A DNA stretch of 64,000 nucleotides from an uncultured Paracoccaceae bacterium (GCA_947503175.1 CANNCO010000003.1:676568-740567); one strand, 5' to 3'; counted from the stretch's first letter, positions 20,151-28,635 are shown. Notes: generated by a model not told the origin, from the sequence alone. Numbers and translations: made by a program.

Positions 20151-20848
20151 GCCGCTGTCCTTTCAAGCCGGTCGAGTGGGCTGTGCCCACCCCACTGCCC
20201 CGCATCCCCAAGGACACGGAACCTTGCGTATAACTCTTCCTTGAACCAGCCCTCTTCGCGCACCGCCCTGATGGCGCGCGCATGGGGGCCGCTCTTCCGC
20301 GCAAAGGCGTCCATCGACGCCTGATCGGGCCAGATCGAGAATGTAACCTGATGCAGCCACGGAACCTCGCCGATCCCGATCTTGAAGGCCACGTTGGGAT
20401 CGTCGCCGATCACGTTCTGAATATCCGGCACCCGTCCCCAGAACTTCGCAAGGACGCTGGGCTTCACCGTCGCCCGCGTCAGCGCCGCAATCGGCCCGGG
20501 TGACGCATCGGGCTCGGCCTGAAACGGTTCGACCCCGGACCACGCGCCACGCGCCGATGTGGGCGACATGAACACGGTCCAGTCTTCGGAGGCATGTGCG
20601 CGCCATCTGCGATAGACCGGCGTCTCTCGGCAATTGCGCCGCGCGGTCTCTTCGTCGGGCCATGTAGCGAGGATCGCCCAGACCGCGGTGTTGGGCCGCG
20701 GGGTGAACCCTTCACCGGTTCCCGACCCGCACAGCTTCCAGAACCCCACGTCCTTCATCCGCATGAAAGACAGCCGCGCAGCGCCCATCTGCCCCAGCAC
20801 CCACAACCGGGCGCCAGCCGACGGAAACCTGAAAACGCTAAGACTCAC
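20147..20848 (-). CDS. crtA: Spheroidene monooxygenase
   Basis: A 233-residue CrtA, the oxygen-dependent haem enzyme that converts spheroidene to spheroidenone. The family segments are R-L-W-V-L-G-Q-M, G-F-W-K-L-C-G-S-G-T-G-E-G-F-T-P and the C-terminal F-A-R-K-S-G-P-H-A-R-A-I-R-A-V-R-E-E-G-W-F-K-E-E-L-Y-A-R-F. The start is GTG at 20848 with no Shine-Dalgarno. A possible promoter (TTGACA at 20883-20878 on the minus strand, 18-bp spacer, TTATCC at 20859-20854) ends six bases before it, so a leaderless transcript is possible. Confidence 0.95.
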   Translation of the reverse strand: MSLSVFRFPSAGARLWVLGQMGAARLSFMRMKDVGFWKLCGSGTGEGFTPRPNTAVWAILATWPDEETARRNCRETPVYRRWRAHASEDWTVFMSPTSARGAWSGVEPFQAEPDASPGPIAALTRATVKPSVLAKFWGRVPDIQNVIGDDPNVAFKIGIGEVPWLHQVTFSIWPDQASMDAFARKSGPHARAIRAVREEGWFKEELYARFRVLGDAGQWGGHSPLDRLERTAA

Positions 20849-20877
20849 GGCTTGGATAAGGCGATTCCTTCACAGAC

Positions 20878-20895
20878 TGTCAACTTATACTGACA
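20878..20895. promoter_or_regulatory. Putative PpsR/CrtJ operator (crtA/crtI, site 1)
   Basis: TGTCAACTTATACTGACA matches the TGT-N12-ACA palindrome bound by PpsR/CrtJ. It lies 30 bp upstream of crtA and contains the putative crtA -35 element on the minus strand, so bound repressor would block RNA polymerase. Confidence 0.8.
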
Positions 20896-20954
20896 CACTA
20901 TTCTGGCCGAGAAAAGCCACAAGAGCCTGCGACAAATGAGTGTCCAATCATTAT

Positions 20955-20972
20955 TGTAAATCAAACTAGACA
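20955..20972. promoter_or_regulatory. Putative PpsR/CrtJ operator (crtA/crtI, site 2)
   Basis: TGTAAATCAAACTAGACA matches TGT-N12-ACA and ends 16 bp before the crtI ATG. It is 77 bp from site 1, so the two sites could serve divergent promoters separately or loop together. Confidence 0.8.
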
Positions 20973-20988
20973 GTTGTACGCTTGCCTC

Positions 20989-22542
20989 ATGTTGCACGAT
21001 CCCTCTTCTTCCACGGCAAGACCCTCCCATGCCATCGTGATCGGCGCGGGCCTCGGCGGTCTGGCCGCCGCGATGCGTCTGGGGGCCAAGGGCTACCGCG
21101 TCACCGTTCTCGACAAGCTCGATGTCGTCGGCGGACGCGCGTCCTCGATCCACCAGAACGGCCACCGGTTCGATCTTGGCCCCACCATCGTCACCGTGCC
21201 CATGGTGTTCGAAAAGCTCTGGGCCGATTGCGGGCGCGATTTCCACAAGGACGTGGATCTGCGGCCCATGGACCCGTTCTATGAAATCCGCTGGCCCGAT
21301 GGATCGTCCTTCGCCGCCCGCCAGTCCACCAAGGACATGGAGGCCGAAATCGCGCGCCTCTCCCCCGGCGATGTGGCCGGCTACCGCAAGTTCCTGAAGG
21401 ACGCCCATCGCCGCTATATCGTGGGGTTCGAGGGGATGGTGGCCGAACCCATGCACCGCCTCTGGGACACGATCAAGGTTCTGCCGACCTTCGCGCTGCT
21501 GCGCGCCGACCAGTCGATCCTGAAACTGGCCCAGCGCCGGGTCAGGGACGAACGCCTGCGAATGGCGCTGTCGTTTCACCCGCTCTTCATCGGCGGCGAT
21601 CCGATGCATGTGACATCCATGTACGCGCTCGTTAGCCATCTGGAAAAGGAATACGGCGTCCACTATGCCATCGGCGGGGTGCAGGCGATGGCCGACGCCA
21701 TGGCCGGCGTCATCTCCGATCAGGGAGGGCGCATCGCCCTTGGCGAAGAGGCCGACGAAATCCTGATCAAGGACGGCCGCGCCCGCGGCGTCCGCATGAC
21801 GTCGGGCAAGGTCCATCAGGCCGAGGTGATCGTATCGAATGCCGATGCGGGCCACACCTATTCCCGCCTGCTGCGGAACCACAGGAAATCCCGCTGGACC
21901 AACAACAAGCTCAACCGCCGCCGCTGGTCCATGGGCCTGTTCGTCTGGTATTTCGGCACGGCCGGCACGCGCAAGCTCTGGCCCGATGTGGGCCATCACA
22001 CGATCCTCTCGGGTCCACGCTACGAAGGCCTGCTGCGCGACATCTTCATCAAGGGGCACCTGTCCGAGGATATGAGCCTTTATGTCCACCGCCCCACGGT
22101 CACCGATCCGACGGCGGCCCCCGAAGGGGACGACACATTCTATGCCCTGTCGCCGGTCCCGCATCTCGGCCATGACGATCCGGTGGATTGGGAGGCAGAG
22201 GCCGAACCCTACCGGCAAAAGGTCCTCCGCGTGCTCGAAGACACCCTGCTGCCGGGCCTTTCCAGTCACATATCGGCCAGCATGGCCCTGACCCCGCCCG
22301 ATTTCCGCGACAGGTATCTGTCTCCGAACGGCAGCGGCTTTTCGATCGAACCGCGCATCCTGCAATCGGCATGGTTCCGTCCGCATAATGTCAGCGAAGA
22401 GGCCAAGGGCCTTTACCTCGTCGGCGCAGGCACCCATCCGGGCGCGGGTCTGCCCGGTGTCGTCTCCAGCGCCGAGGTGCTGGGCAAACTCGTCCCCGAT
22501 GCCACGCCCGTGGCGCTTCCCGAACGATTGGCGGCCGAATGA
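20989..22542 (+). CDS. crtI: Phytoene desaturase CrtI
   Basis: The product is 517 residues. CrtI is an FAD enzyme that introduces double bonds into phytoene, giving neurosporene or lycopene in this lineage. It has the N-terminal dinucleotide motif V-I-G-A-G-L-G-G-L-A-A-A-M-R and the C-terminal carotenoid-desaturase signature G-L-Y-L-V-G-A-G-T-H-P-G-A-G-L-P-G-V. The ATG at 20989 is preferred to an in-frame TTG at 20974; neither has a Shine-Dalgarno. Its stop overlaps crtB by four bases. Confidence 0.96.
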   Translation: MLHDPSSSTARPSHAIVIGAGLGGLAAAMRLGAKGYRVTVLDKLDVVGGRASSIHQNGHRFDLGPTIVTVPMVFEKLWADCGRDFHKDVDLRPMDPFYEIRWPDGSSFAARQSTKDMEAEIARLSPGDVAGYRKFLKDAHRRYIVGFEGMVAEPMHRLWDTIKVLPTFALLRADQSILKLAQRRVRDERLRMALSFHPLFIGGDPMHVTSMYALVSHLEKEYGVHYAIGGVQAMADAMAGVISDQGGRIALGEEADEILIKDGRARGVRMTSGKVHQAEVIVSNADAGHTYSRLLRNHRKSRWTNNKLNRRRWSMGLFVWYFGTAGTRKLWPDVGHHTILSGPRYEGLLRDIFIKGHLSEDMSLYVHRPTVTDPTAAPEGDDTFYALSPVPHLGHDDPVDWEAEAEPYRQKVLRVLEDTLLPGLSSHISASMALTPPDFRDRYLSPNGSGFSIEPRILQSAWFRPHNVSEEAKGLYLVGAGTHPGAGLPGVVSSAEVLGKLVPDATPVALPERLAAE

Positions 22543-23582
22543 TGCGCGCACCCGATCTTGCACATTGCAAAGAGGCGATCCGTCACGGGTCGCTGTCGTT
22601 CCACGCCGCCTCGCGCCTTCTGCCCGCGGCGGTTCGCGACCCCGCCCTTGTGCTCTATGCATTCTGCCGGATCGCCGACGACGCCGTGGACCTGAACGAT
22701 GAAAAGCCGCAGGCGGTACTAAGCCTTCGCGACAGGCTCGACCTGATTTATCAGAGTCGCCCGCGGAACACGCCGGTCGACCGCGCATTCGCCGCGGTGA
22801 TCGAAGCCCACGATATGCCCCGGGCATTGCCCGATGCCCTGCTGGAAGGGCTTGCCTGGGATGCGATGGACCGCCGCTATGCCACGCTCTCCGATCTGCG
22901 CGCTTATTCCTCGCGCGTGGCCTCTGCGGTTGGCGCGATGATGTGCGTCCTGATGGGCGTGCGCGATGCTGACGCGCTGGCCCGCGCCTGTGATCTGGGC
23001 GTGGCGATGCAGCTGACGAATATCGCCCGCGACGTGGGCGAGGATGCCCGCGAACGCCGCATGTACCTGCCGACCGAATGGCTGGACGAGGCCGGGATAG
23101 ACGAGGCGGCATTCTTTGCCGATCCGCTGCCCGATCCGCGTATCCGCAACATGGTCAAACGCCTCCTGCTCGAAGCCGACCGGCTCTATTACCGGTCCGA
23201 GCCGGGTATCGCACTTCTGCCATTCTCGGCCCGCCCGGGCATCTTCGCGGCGCGTCACATCTATGCCGGCATCGGTGGTGCAGTCCGGCGCAACGGACAT
23301 GACACAATCTCCTACCGCGCCCACACTTACCGTGCCCAAAAACTGGGGTGGCTGGGTGTGTCGATGATTCGCAGTGCAATTACAGCGGTCATGCCGCGCT
23401 CCGCCGTGATGTACGCCCCGCCGCTGGACGAGACGCGTTATCTGGTTGAAGCCGCAGCGCGGGCCACCCGCCCCCGTGGTATCTGGGGAGAAGGACGCTC
23501 CGGCAATCTCATCGCCGCACTTGCGCAACTCGAAGCGCAGGATCGCGGAAACTTGGAAGAACCCCGCATCAACGCTATGTAG
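22539..23582 (+). CDS. crtB: 15-cis-phytoene synthase CrtB
   Basis: A 347-residue trans-isoprenyl diphosphate synthase-like enzyme that condenses two geranylgeranyl diphosphates to phytoene. The two aspartate-rich motifs appear as C-R-I-A-D-D-A-V-D and N-I-A-R-D-V-G-E-D-A, followed by the typical R-R-M-Y-L-P. It is coupled to crtI by an ATGA overlap, and tspO follows five bases later. Confidence 0.96.
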   Translation: MMRAPDLAHCKEAIRHGSLSFHAASRLLPAAVRDPALVLYAFCRIADDAVDLNDEKPQAVLSLRDRLDLIYQSRPRNTPVDRAFAAVIEAHDMPRALPDALLEGLAWDAMDRRYATLSDLRAYSSRVASAVGAMMCVLMGVRDADALARACDLGVAMQLTNIARDVGEDARERRMYLPTEWLDEAGIDEAAFFADPLPDPRIRNMVKRLLLEADRLYYRSEPGIALLPFSARPGIFAARHIYAGIGGAVRRNGHDTISYRAHTYRAQKLGWLGVSMIRSAITAVMPRSAVMYAPPLDETRYLVEAAARATRPRGIWGEGRSGNLIAALAQLEAQDRGNLEEPRINAM

Positions 23583-23587
23583 GGTGT

Positions 23588-24064
23588 ATGGATTGGACCC
23601 TATTTGCGATCTTCCTCGCCGCGTGCGTGGCTGCCGGTACGACCGGGGCCATGTTTCAGCCCGGCGACTGGTACAAGAAGCTCGATAAACCCGACTGGAC
23701 CCCGCCCGACTGGGTGTTCCCGGTCGCATGGACCGCTCTCTACCTTTGCATCGCTGCAGCCGCGTCCCGGGTTGCGGGTCAGCCGGGATCAGCCATGGCG
23801 ATGGGGTTCTTCGCCCTTCAGATCGCGCTGAATACCCTCTGGACGCCCGTGTTTTTCGGCCTCCGCCGCATGGCCGCCGGAATGATCGTGCTCGTGGCCC
23901 TCTGGCTGGCCGTCGCCGCAATGATCGTCACATTCTGGCAGATCGACTGGATCGCGGGCACGCTTCTGTTGCCCTACATCCTCTGGGTAACGATCGCGGG
24001 CGCGCTTAACTGGTCCGTCTGGCGGCGCAACCCGAACGAACCGGCGATTACCCCGGCCGAGTAA
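23588..24064 (+). CDS. tspO: TspO/MBR tryptophan-rich sensory protein (CrtK)
   Basis: A 158-residue membrane protein with five hydrophobic helices and the tryptophan-rich motifs W-Y-K-K-L-D-K-P-D-W-T-P-P and F-F-A-L-Q-I-A-L-N-T-L-W-T-P-V-F-F-G. In Rhodobacter sphaeroides TspO (CrtK) is an outer-membrane porphyrin- and cholesterol-binding protein that dampens photosynthesis gene expression under oxygen. Position after crtIB is the usual one. It is convergent with crtC, one base apart. Confidence 0.95.
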   Translation: MDWTLFAIFLAACVAAGTTGAMFQPGDWYKKLDKPDWTPPDWVFPVAWTALYLCIAAAASRVAGQPGSAMAMGFFALQIALNTLWTPVFFGLRRMAAGMIVLVALWLAVAAMIVTFWQIDWIAGTLLLPYILWVTIAGALNWSVWRRNPNEPAITPAE

Positions 24065-24065
24065 C

Positions 24066-25004
24066 CTAGTCGCGAAAAGTCCAGCCCCTGCGGCGCGGCA
24101 CCCGCACCGCAAGCATCGGCTTGATCAGGGGCGACGCGAACCGGTCCAGATCCAGCGCCTCGTGGACGCCGACGGTCTCTTCTCCGTCAATCCGCGTCCG
24201 GATCGCCGACCGCGAATAGAACGGCGCATCCAGCATCGCCTTGACCTGTTTCGGACGATATCCCGGATCGGCCCGTGTCTCGCGCCGAACGGCCCAAAGC
24301 GTGCGGTTGAACCTCGTCCGGGGTGGCGGGTCGATCACCTCTGCCGTACCATCGCCGCCAAACCGGACACCCAGTTCCAGATGCGTCCCGTCCCGTCTTT
24401 CGGCATCGTAAAAACAGGTCGCCCCGTCCCCGGTCGGAAACCGCCCCCATGTCCAGTATCGGAAATCCTGTTCCAGCGCCCGCGTCCCGAAATTCGCATC
24501 GAAATACCCATGCCCCGACCACTGCCAGCCCCGGTTCAGATCGACGTCAATCGTTGCCGAAGGCGCAAATGGCCGCCACACATGCGTCCCGTCGGGCAAA
24601 AGCGGTGCTTCGACCTCCGTCACGGCATCGGGCGTCACCGTAATCCGTCCCCGCACCCGGCTGACCAGCGGCAGGGACGACATCTCGTCCACGTCGATCT
24701 CCAGCCTGCCACCCCGCCACCGCAATGCGCTCGGCCCGACCCGGAACTCGGTTCGGCTGGTGCGCAAGGCCGACGCGCCACGATCCGTCATCGTGAACCG
24801 CCCGCCTGGCCCGTAAGTGGCCACGTTGATGCACACGTGGTTTTCCGGGCGCTTCCGCCCGCTCCACCGGTACCACGGCGAAAACACCGACCCTATGAAG
24901 GCGATGACCGAGATCGCGCGGGTCCCGCAATCCGAGATCCCGTCGACATACCACCACGCATAGCCGTTTGCGGGGACGTCGAGGTGGAAGCAAGGTCCGT
25001 CAAT
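24066..25004 (-). CDS. crtC: Carotenoid 1,2-hydratase CrtC (start uncertain)
   Basis: CrtC hydrates the end group of neurosporene or lycopene, the first step from the linear carotene to spheroidene. Conserved segments include Y-A-W-W-Y-V-D, F-I-G-S-V-F-S-P-W-Y-R-W-S-G-R, N-V-A-T-Y-G-P-G-G-R-F-T-M-T-D-R-G and W-G-R-F-P-T-G-D-G-A-T-C-F-Y-D. Homology extends upstream to about 25000, but that stretch has no in-frame ATG, GTG or TTG. The choices are an ATT at 25004 (used here, 312 residues), a GTG at 24887 that removes conserved residues, or an ATG at 25283 that adds unrelated sequence inside crtD. The 5' part overlaps crtD by at least 112 bp. Confidence 0.85.
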   Translation of the reverse strand: MDGPCFHLDVPANGYAWWYVDGISDCGTRAISVIAFIGSVFSPWYRWSGRKRPENHVCINVATYGPGGRFTMTDRGASALRTSRTEFRVGPSALRWRGGRLEIDVDEMSSLPLVSRVRGRITVTPDAVTEVEAPLLPDGTHVWRPFAPSATIDVDLNRGWQWSGHGYFDANFGTRALEQDFRYWTWGRFPTGDGATCFYDAERRDGTHLELGVRFGGDGTAEVIDPPPRTRFNRTLWAVRRETRADPGYRPKQVKAMLDAPFYSRSAIRTRIDGEETVGVHEALDLDRFASPLIKPMLAVRVPRRRGWTFRD

Positions 25005-26458
25005 ATCGCCTCTGCCGCGTGCCGGCCGGAGAGGGTCGCCATCGGCACCCCCGCCCCCGGATGCGCCCCGCCTCCCGCCAGGTAGAGGCCCTTCAGCGGT
25101 GTCCGTGCTGTCGGTCGGGCAAAGGCCGACAGAAGCCCCCGCGGGCTCCGCCCGTAGAGGGAACCTAGGCTCGCCGGAAACAGTTCCGAAAACCCCGTCG
25201 GCGTCGTCAGCGCCGCGTCGGGCGGCTCCGGCGAAAACCGAAGCCCGCGCCGCGCCAGAACCGGGAAAGTGCGTGTCCGACATGATGGTATATCCTCCGG
25301 TTCGCCGCGCGCGGGCGGCGCATTCATGATGATCTCAAACCGTTCCGGCCCGGCGGGAGCTTCGGCCCCGCCCCGATCCTGCGCACAGACATAAAGCGTC
25401 GGATCCTCAGGCAGCCCTCCTGCCGCGATAGGGTCGAATTCCGTCCTCGGATCGGCCCCGAAAAACACGTTGTGATGGGCCAGCTCGACCCCGCGCGGCT
25501 CCGCTGCAAAGGCCCAGACATTGGCCGACAGGCTGCGCGGCTCAACCGCCTTTGGAGGCACCGCACCCTGCGCCCGGTCCCCCAACAGACCCGTCGCCAG
25601 CGCCCGCGGATCGCCATTGAACACAACCCGGTCACATGGGATCCTTTCCCCGGCTTCCGTATGCACGGCAACGATTTCGCCCGACTGCGTCTCGATCCGC
25701 CGCACGCTCGTACCATAGGAGAACGTGGCACCTTTGGCCTCGGCCAGTCCCGCCATCGCCACAGCCAGCCGGTGCATCCCGCCCTTCACCCGCCAGACGC
25801 CCCGCGCCTCCGCATGGGCGATCAGCCGCAAAACGGCGGGGCTGTCATAGGGCGACCCGCCCACATAGGTCGCGTACCGTCCGAACAACTGCCGCAGGCG
25901 CGGGTCGTCGAACTCGCGCGCCAGCCGCGCCGCCATGCTCGACACGCCTCCCATCGCGCGCCAGATCGCGGGCCGTGGCGCCACATGGGCCACAAGCCCG
26001 GCAAACGACGGGCGCGCCGCCTGCATCACCGGCCCGTCGAACCCCTCGAACAAGGCCGCCGTCGCCGTGCTGAACCGCCGGAACTGCCGCTCTGCCTTCG
26101 GCCCGGCAAAGGCGCGCACGGCATCGGCGCTGTCCTCAGCGTCAGCCAAAAGGTCCAGCGTCGATCCGTCCGGCCACCAGTGCCGGGCCAGGATATGGTC
26201 GGGCTCCAGCGTCACATGGTCTTCCAGCCGCGCGCCCACATCCGCGAAAAGCGCATCGAACACGCCCCGCATCGTCATTACCGTGGGCCCCGCATCGACC
26301 GGTCCCGCAACGCTCGGCACGGTCCGCATCTTCCCGCCGGGCGCGTCCTGCGCCTCCAGCACGGTCACATCCAGACCGGCATGGGCTAGCCGGATCGCCG
26401 CCGACAACCCACCCAGTCCGGCGCCGATAACGACCACATGTGACATGTTGTGTGACAT
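24893..26458 (-). CDS. crtD: 1-hydroxycarotenoid 3,4-desaturase CrtD
   Basis: A 521-residue CrtI-like flavoprotein (V-V-I-G-A-G-L-G-G-L-S-A-A-I-R at the N-terminus; G-L-Y-L-A-G-G-G-A-H-P-G-A-G-V-P-M-A at the C-terminus) that adds the 3,4 double bond to hydroxyneurosporene. The last about 30 residues are serine-rich and overlap the start of crtC. The start at 26458 has no Shine-Dalgarno; a second ATG at 26446 (MSHVVVIGAG) is an alternative. PpsR operators lie 31 and 55 bp upstream, shared with the divergent crtE. Confidence 0.95.
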   Translation of the reverse strand: MSHNMSHVVVIGAGLGGLSAAIRLAHAGLDVTVLEAQDAPGGKMRTVPSVAGPVDAGPTVMTMRGVFDALFADVGARLEDHVTLEPDHILARHWWPDGSTLDLLADAEDSADAVRAFAGPKAERQFRRFSTATAALFEGFDGPVMQAARPSFAGLVAHVAPRPAIWRAMGGVSSMAARLAREFDDPRLRQLFGRYATYVGGSPYDSPAVLRLIAHAEARGVWRVKGGMHRLAVAMAGLAEAKGATFSYGTSVRRIETQSGEIVAVHTEAGERIPCDRVVFNGDPRALATGLLGDRAQGAVPPKAVEPRSLSANVWAFAAEPRGVELAHHNVFFGADPRTEFDPIAAGGLPEDPTLYVCAQDRGGAEAPAGPERFEIIMNAPPARGEPEDIPSCRTRTFPVLARRGLRFSPEPPDAALTTPTGFSELFPASLGSLYGRSPRGLLSAFARPTARTPLKGLYLAGGGAHPGAGVPMATLSGRHAAEAILTDLASTSTSPQTAMRGGMSTGSRIAGPARSRSSPS

Positions 26459-26488
26459 GCGCTGGATTGTTGACTCGTGCGGCCAATA

Positions 26489-26506
26489 TGTCCACTATGA
26501 TTTACA
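26489..26506. promoter_or_regulatory. Putative PpsR/CrtJ operator (crtD/crtE, site 1)
   Basis: TGTCCACTATGATTTACA fits TGT-N12-ACA. It is six bp from site 2, the close tandem spacing known from PpsR/CrtJ targets that bind cooperatively. Confidence 0.82.
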
Positions 26507-26512
26507 CATTTG

Positions 26513-26530
26513 TGTCCAATTGGATTTACA
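26513..26530. promoter_or_regulatory. Putative PpsR/CrtJ operator (crtD/crtE, site 2)
   Basis: TGTCCAATTGGATTTACA fits TGT-N12-ACA and lies 43 bp upstream of the crtE start. It shares the half-site pattern TGTCCA...TTTACA with site 1. Confidence 0.82.
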
Positions 26531-26573
26531 CTCCGTTGTCACACCGTTCGCCCTGATCACAGGAAACGCATTG

Positions 26574-27452
26574 ATGGACATTTCTCAACGGATCGACGCC
26601 GCGATTCTCCGGGCCATAAAGTCCGGACAGGCTGGTATGCCTCCGCCGCAACTGGCTTCGGCGCTTCACTATGCGGTGACCCCCGGCGGTGCCCGTATCC
26701 GACCGACGATCCTTATGTCCGTGGCACTTGCCTGTGGCGATGACCGCCCGCTCATGGCCGATGCCGCTGCAGCGGCGCTTGAGATCATGCATTGCGCCAG
26801 CCTCGTCCATGACGACATGCCCTGTTTCGACGATGCCGATATCCGCCGGGGCAAGCCCTCGGTCCATGTCGCCTATTCCGAGCCGCTGGCCCTTCTGACG
26901 GGCGACAGCCTGATCGTGATGGCATTCGACATTCTGGCAACGGCGGGTCACTCCGATCCTGCCCGTGCCCTCGAACTGATCCGCATTCTCACCTATCGCA
27001 GCGGCATGCCGGGCGGCATCTGCGCAGGGCAGGGCTGGGAGAGCGAACCGACGGTCGATTTGTCCGCCTACCATCAGGCCAAGACCGGCGCGCTCTTCAT
27101 CGCCGCGACCCAGATGGGGGCGGTGGCCGCCGGGCAGGAAGCCGAACCCTGGTTCGAACTGGGTGCCCGGATTGGCGAGGCGTTTCAGGTCGCCGACGAT
27201 CTGCGCGACGCGCTTTACGACGAAGAAACGCTGGGCAAGCCCGCCGGTCAGGACGATCTGCACGACCGTCCCAATGCGGTCTCGCTTCTGGGTGTCGACG
27301 GGGCCGTGGCCCGGCTCAAGGATATCCTGGCCGGCGCGATCTCATCGATCCCGTCCTGTCCGGGCGAGGCCCAGCTGGCTGAGATGGTGCGCAAGACCGC
27401 GCAGCGCCTCACGCCGATGACCCCGGCCCGCCGGACGGTGCCCGGTGAGTGA
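26574..27452 (+). CDS. crtE: Geranylgeranyl diphosphate synthase CrtE
   Basis: A 292-residue all-trans polyprenyl synthase that elongates farnesyl-type precursors to C20. The first aspartate-rich motif is L-V-H-D-D-M-P-C-F-D-D-A-D and the second F-Q-V-A-D-D-L-R-D. The ATG at 26574 has an AGGAAA ribosome site and suits the family start. The product feeds both carotenoids (CrtB) and the bacteriochlorophyll tail (BchG/BchP). The 3' end overlaps crtF, which begins at a GTG inside it. Confidence 0.95.
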   Translation: MDISQRIDAAILRAIKSGQAGMPPPQLASALHYAVTPGGARIRPTILMSVALACGDDRPLMADAAAAALEIMHCASLVHDDMPCFDDADIRRGKPSVHVAYSEPLALLTGDSLIVMAFDILATAGHSDPARALELIRILTYRSGMPGGICAGQGWESEPTVDLSAYHQAKTGALFIAATQMGAVAAGQEAEPWFELGARIGEAFQVADDLRDALYDEETLGKPAGQDDLHDRPNAVSLLGVDGAVARLKDILAGAISSIPSCPGEAQLAEMVRKTAQRLTPMTPARRTVPGE

Positions 27453-28602
27453 CACGGCACTTCCCGGCCCCTCGCCCGCAAAGCGCGGGTTCCGACTGTC
27501 ACGCTTACGCAACCGCCTCATCTCCTCTCCCGGCTTTCAAAGCTGGGCCAGCCGCTTTCCCCTGACCCGCCGCATCGCCCGCCGCGATGGCGAGGCGCTG
27601 TTCGATCTGGTCGCGGGCTTCGTTCATTCGCAGGTCCTGTTTGCGCTCGTTGAACTGCGCGTCCTGCACATGCTGACGGATGATGATCTGACGACCGGCG
27701 CGCTTGCACGGCGGTGCAATCTCGATCCTGACCGGATGCAGGTTCTGCTTCAGGCCGGTGCCGCCCTGGGCCTTCTTGAACGCCGCCGCAATGACCACTA
27801 CGGGCTGGCGCGCAAGGGTGCGGCTCTTCTGGGCGTTCCGGGTCTCGAAGGGATGATCCTGCACCACCGCGCCTTCTACCGCGATCTCGAAAACCCCGTG
27901 GCCCTTCTTCAGGGCGGCAAGACAGAGCTTGCGGATTTCTGGCCCTATGTCTTCGGCGCAACCAGCGTCGACGACCCCGACGTCGCCGACCGTTACTCGG
28001 CCCTGATGGCGGACAGCCAGACGCTCGTGGCCGAAGAAACCCTGCGGGCCGTGAACCTCGCGAAGTCGACGCATCTTCTTGATGTCGGCGGCGGCACTGG
28101 TGCGTTTCTGATCGCCGCACTCCACGCCAATCCCGGGCTTCGTGGTACCCTCTTCGATCTGCCGCAGGTCACACCGGGAGCGATTCAGCGAATCGCGGCG
28201 GCGGGACTGGACGACAGAGCTGCACTTCACCCCGGAAGCTTTCGTGATGACCCACTCCCAGCGGGAGCAGACACGGTATCTCTAGTCCGGGTGCTTTATG
28301 ACCATGGCGACGACACTGTGCGGGCCCTCCTTGCACAGGTTCACCAGACGCTTCCACAGGGCGGTCGCCTTGTCGTGTCCGAGCCGATGTCGGGCGGCGA
28401 CCGGCCCCAACGCGCAGGCGACGCCTATTTCGCCCTCTATACCATGGCGATGCAGACGGGGCGCACCCGTTCCGCCGCCCGGATATCCGAACTGATGGCC
28501 GAAGCCGGGTTCACCGACATCAGATCTCCCCGCACCAACCGCCCGTTCATCACCAGCGTCGTTACGGGCATTCGGGGAGACAGCAAGAAAATGTCTAAAT
28601 AG
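27445..28602 (+). CDS. crtF: Demethylspheroidene O-methyltransferase CrtF
   Basis: A 385-residue S-adenosylmethionine-dependent methyltransferase that makes the 1-methoxy group of spheroidene. It has an N-terminal winged-helix dimerisation part, the SAM motif L-L-D-V-G-G-G-T-G-A-F-L and L-F-D-L-P-Q-V. It starts with GTG at 27445, overlapping the crtE end by eight bases. Its TAG stop lies within the first bchC-promoter PpsR operator, so the bchC promoter is partly embedded in crtF. Confidence 0.94.
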   Translation: MSDTALPGPSPAKRGFRLSRLRNRLISSPGFQSWASRFPLTRRIARRDGEALFDLVAGFVHSQVLFALVELRVLHMLTDDDLTTGALARRCNLDPDRMQVLLQAGAALGLLERRRNDHYGLARKGAALLGVPGLEGMILHHRAFYRDLENPVALLQGGKTELADFWPYVFGATSVDDPDVADRYSALMADSQTLVAEETLRAVNLAKSTHLLDVGGGTGAFLIAALHANPGLRGTLFDLPQVTPGAIQRIAAAGLDDRAALHPGSFRDDPLPAGADTVSLVRVLYDHGDDTVRALLAQVHQTLPQGGRLVVSEPMSGGDRPQRAGDAYFALYTMAMQTGRTRSAARISELMAEAGFTDIRSPRTNRPFITSVVTGIRGDSKKMSK

Positions 28603-28609
28603 ATTGACA
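28592..28609. promoter_or_regulatory. Putative PpsR/CrtJ operator (bchC, site 1)
   Basis: TGTCTAAATAGATTGACA fits TGT-N12-ACA and spans the crtF stop codon. It is separated by eight bp from site 2, the spacing reported for the CrtJ-regulated bchC promoter of Rhodobacter capsulatus. Confidence 0.82.
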
Positions 28610-28617
28610 GTATAAAC

Positions 28618-28635
28618 TGTCAGTTTAAACTGACA
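28618..28635. promoter_or_regulatory. Putative PpsR/CrtJ operator (bchC, site 2)
   Basis: TGTCAGTTTAAACTGACA is a perfect 18-bp palindrome and the best match to the operator consensus in the window. It lies 66 bp upstream of the bchC GTG. Confidence 0.88.

Noticed and set aside
18177..20324. A 715-codon plus-strand frame over bchD, bchI and crtA
   Set aside because: The minus-strand genes are unmistakable; the frame is rich in Arg, Gln and His without any family pattern.
24066..25283. CrtC as a 405-residue protein from the ATG at 25283
   Set aside because: The extra N-terminal residues are low-complexity antisense-like sequence inside crtD with no CrtC similarity.
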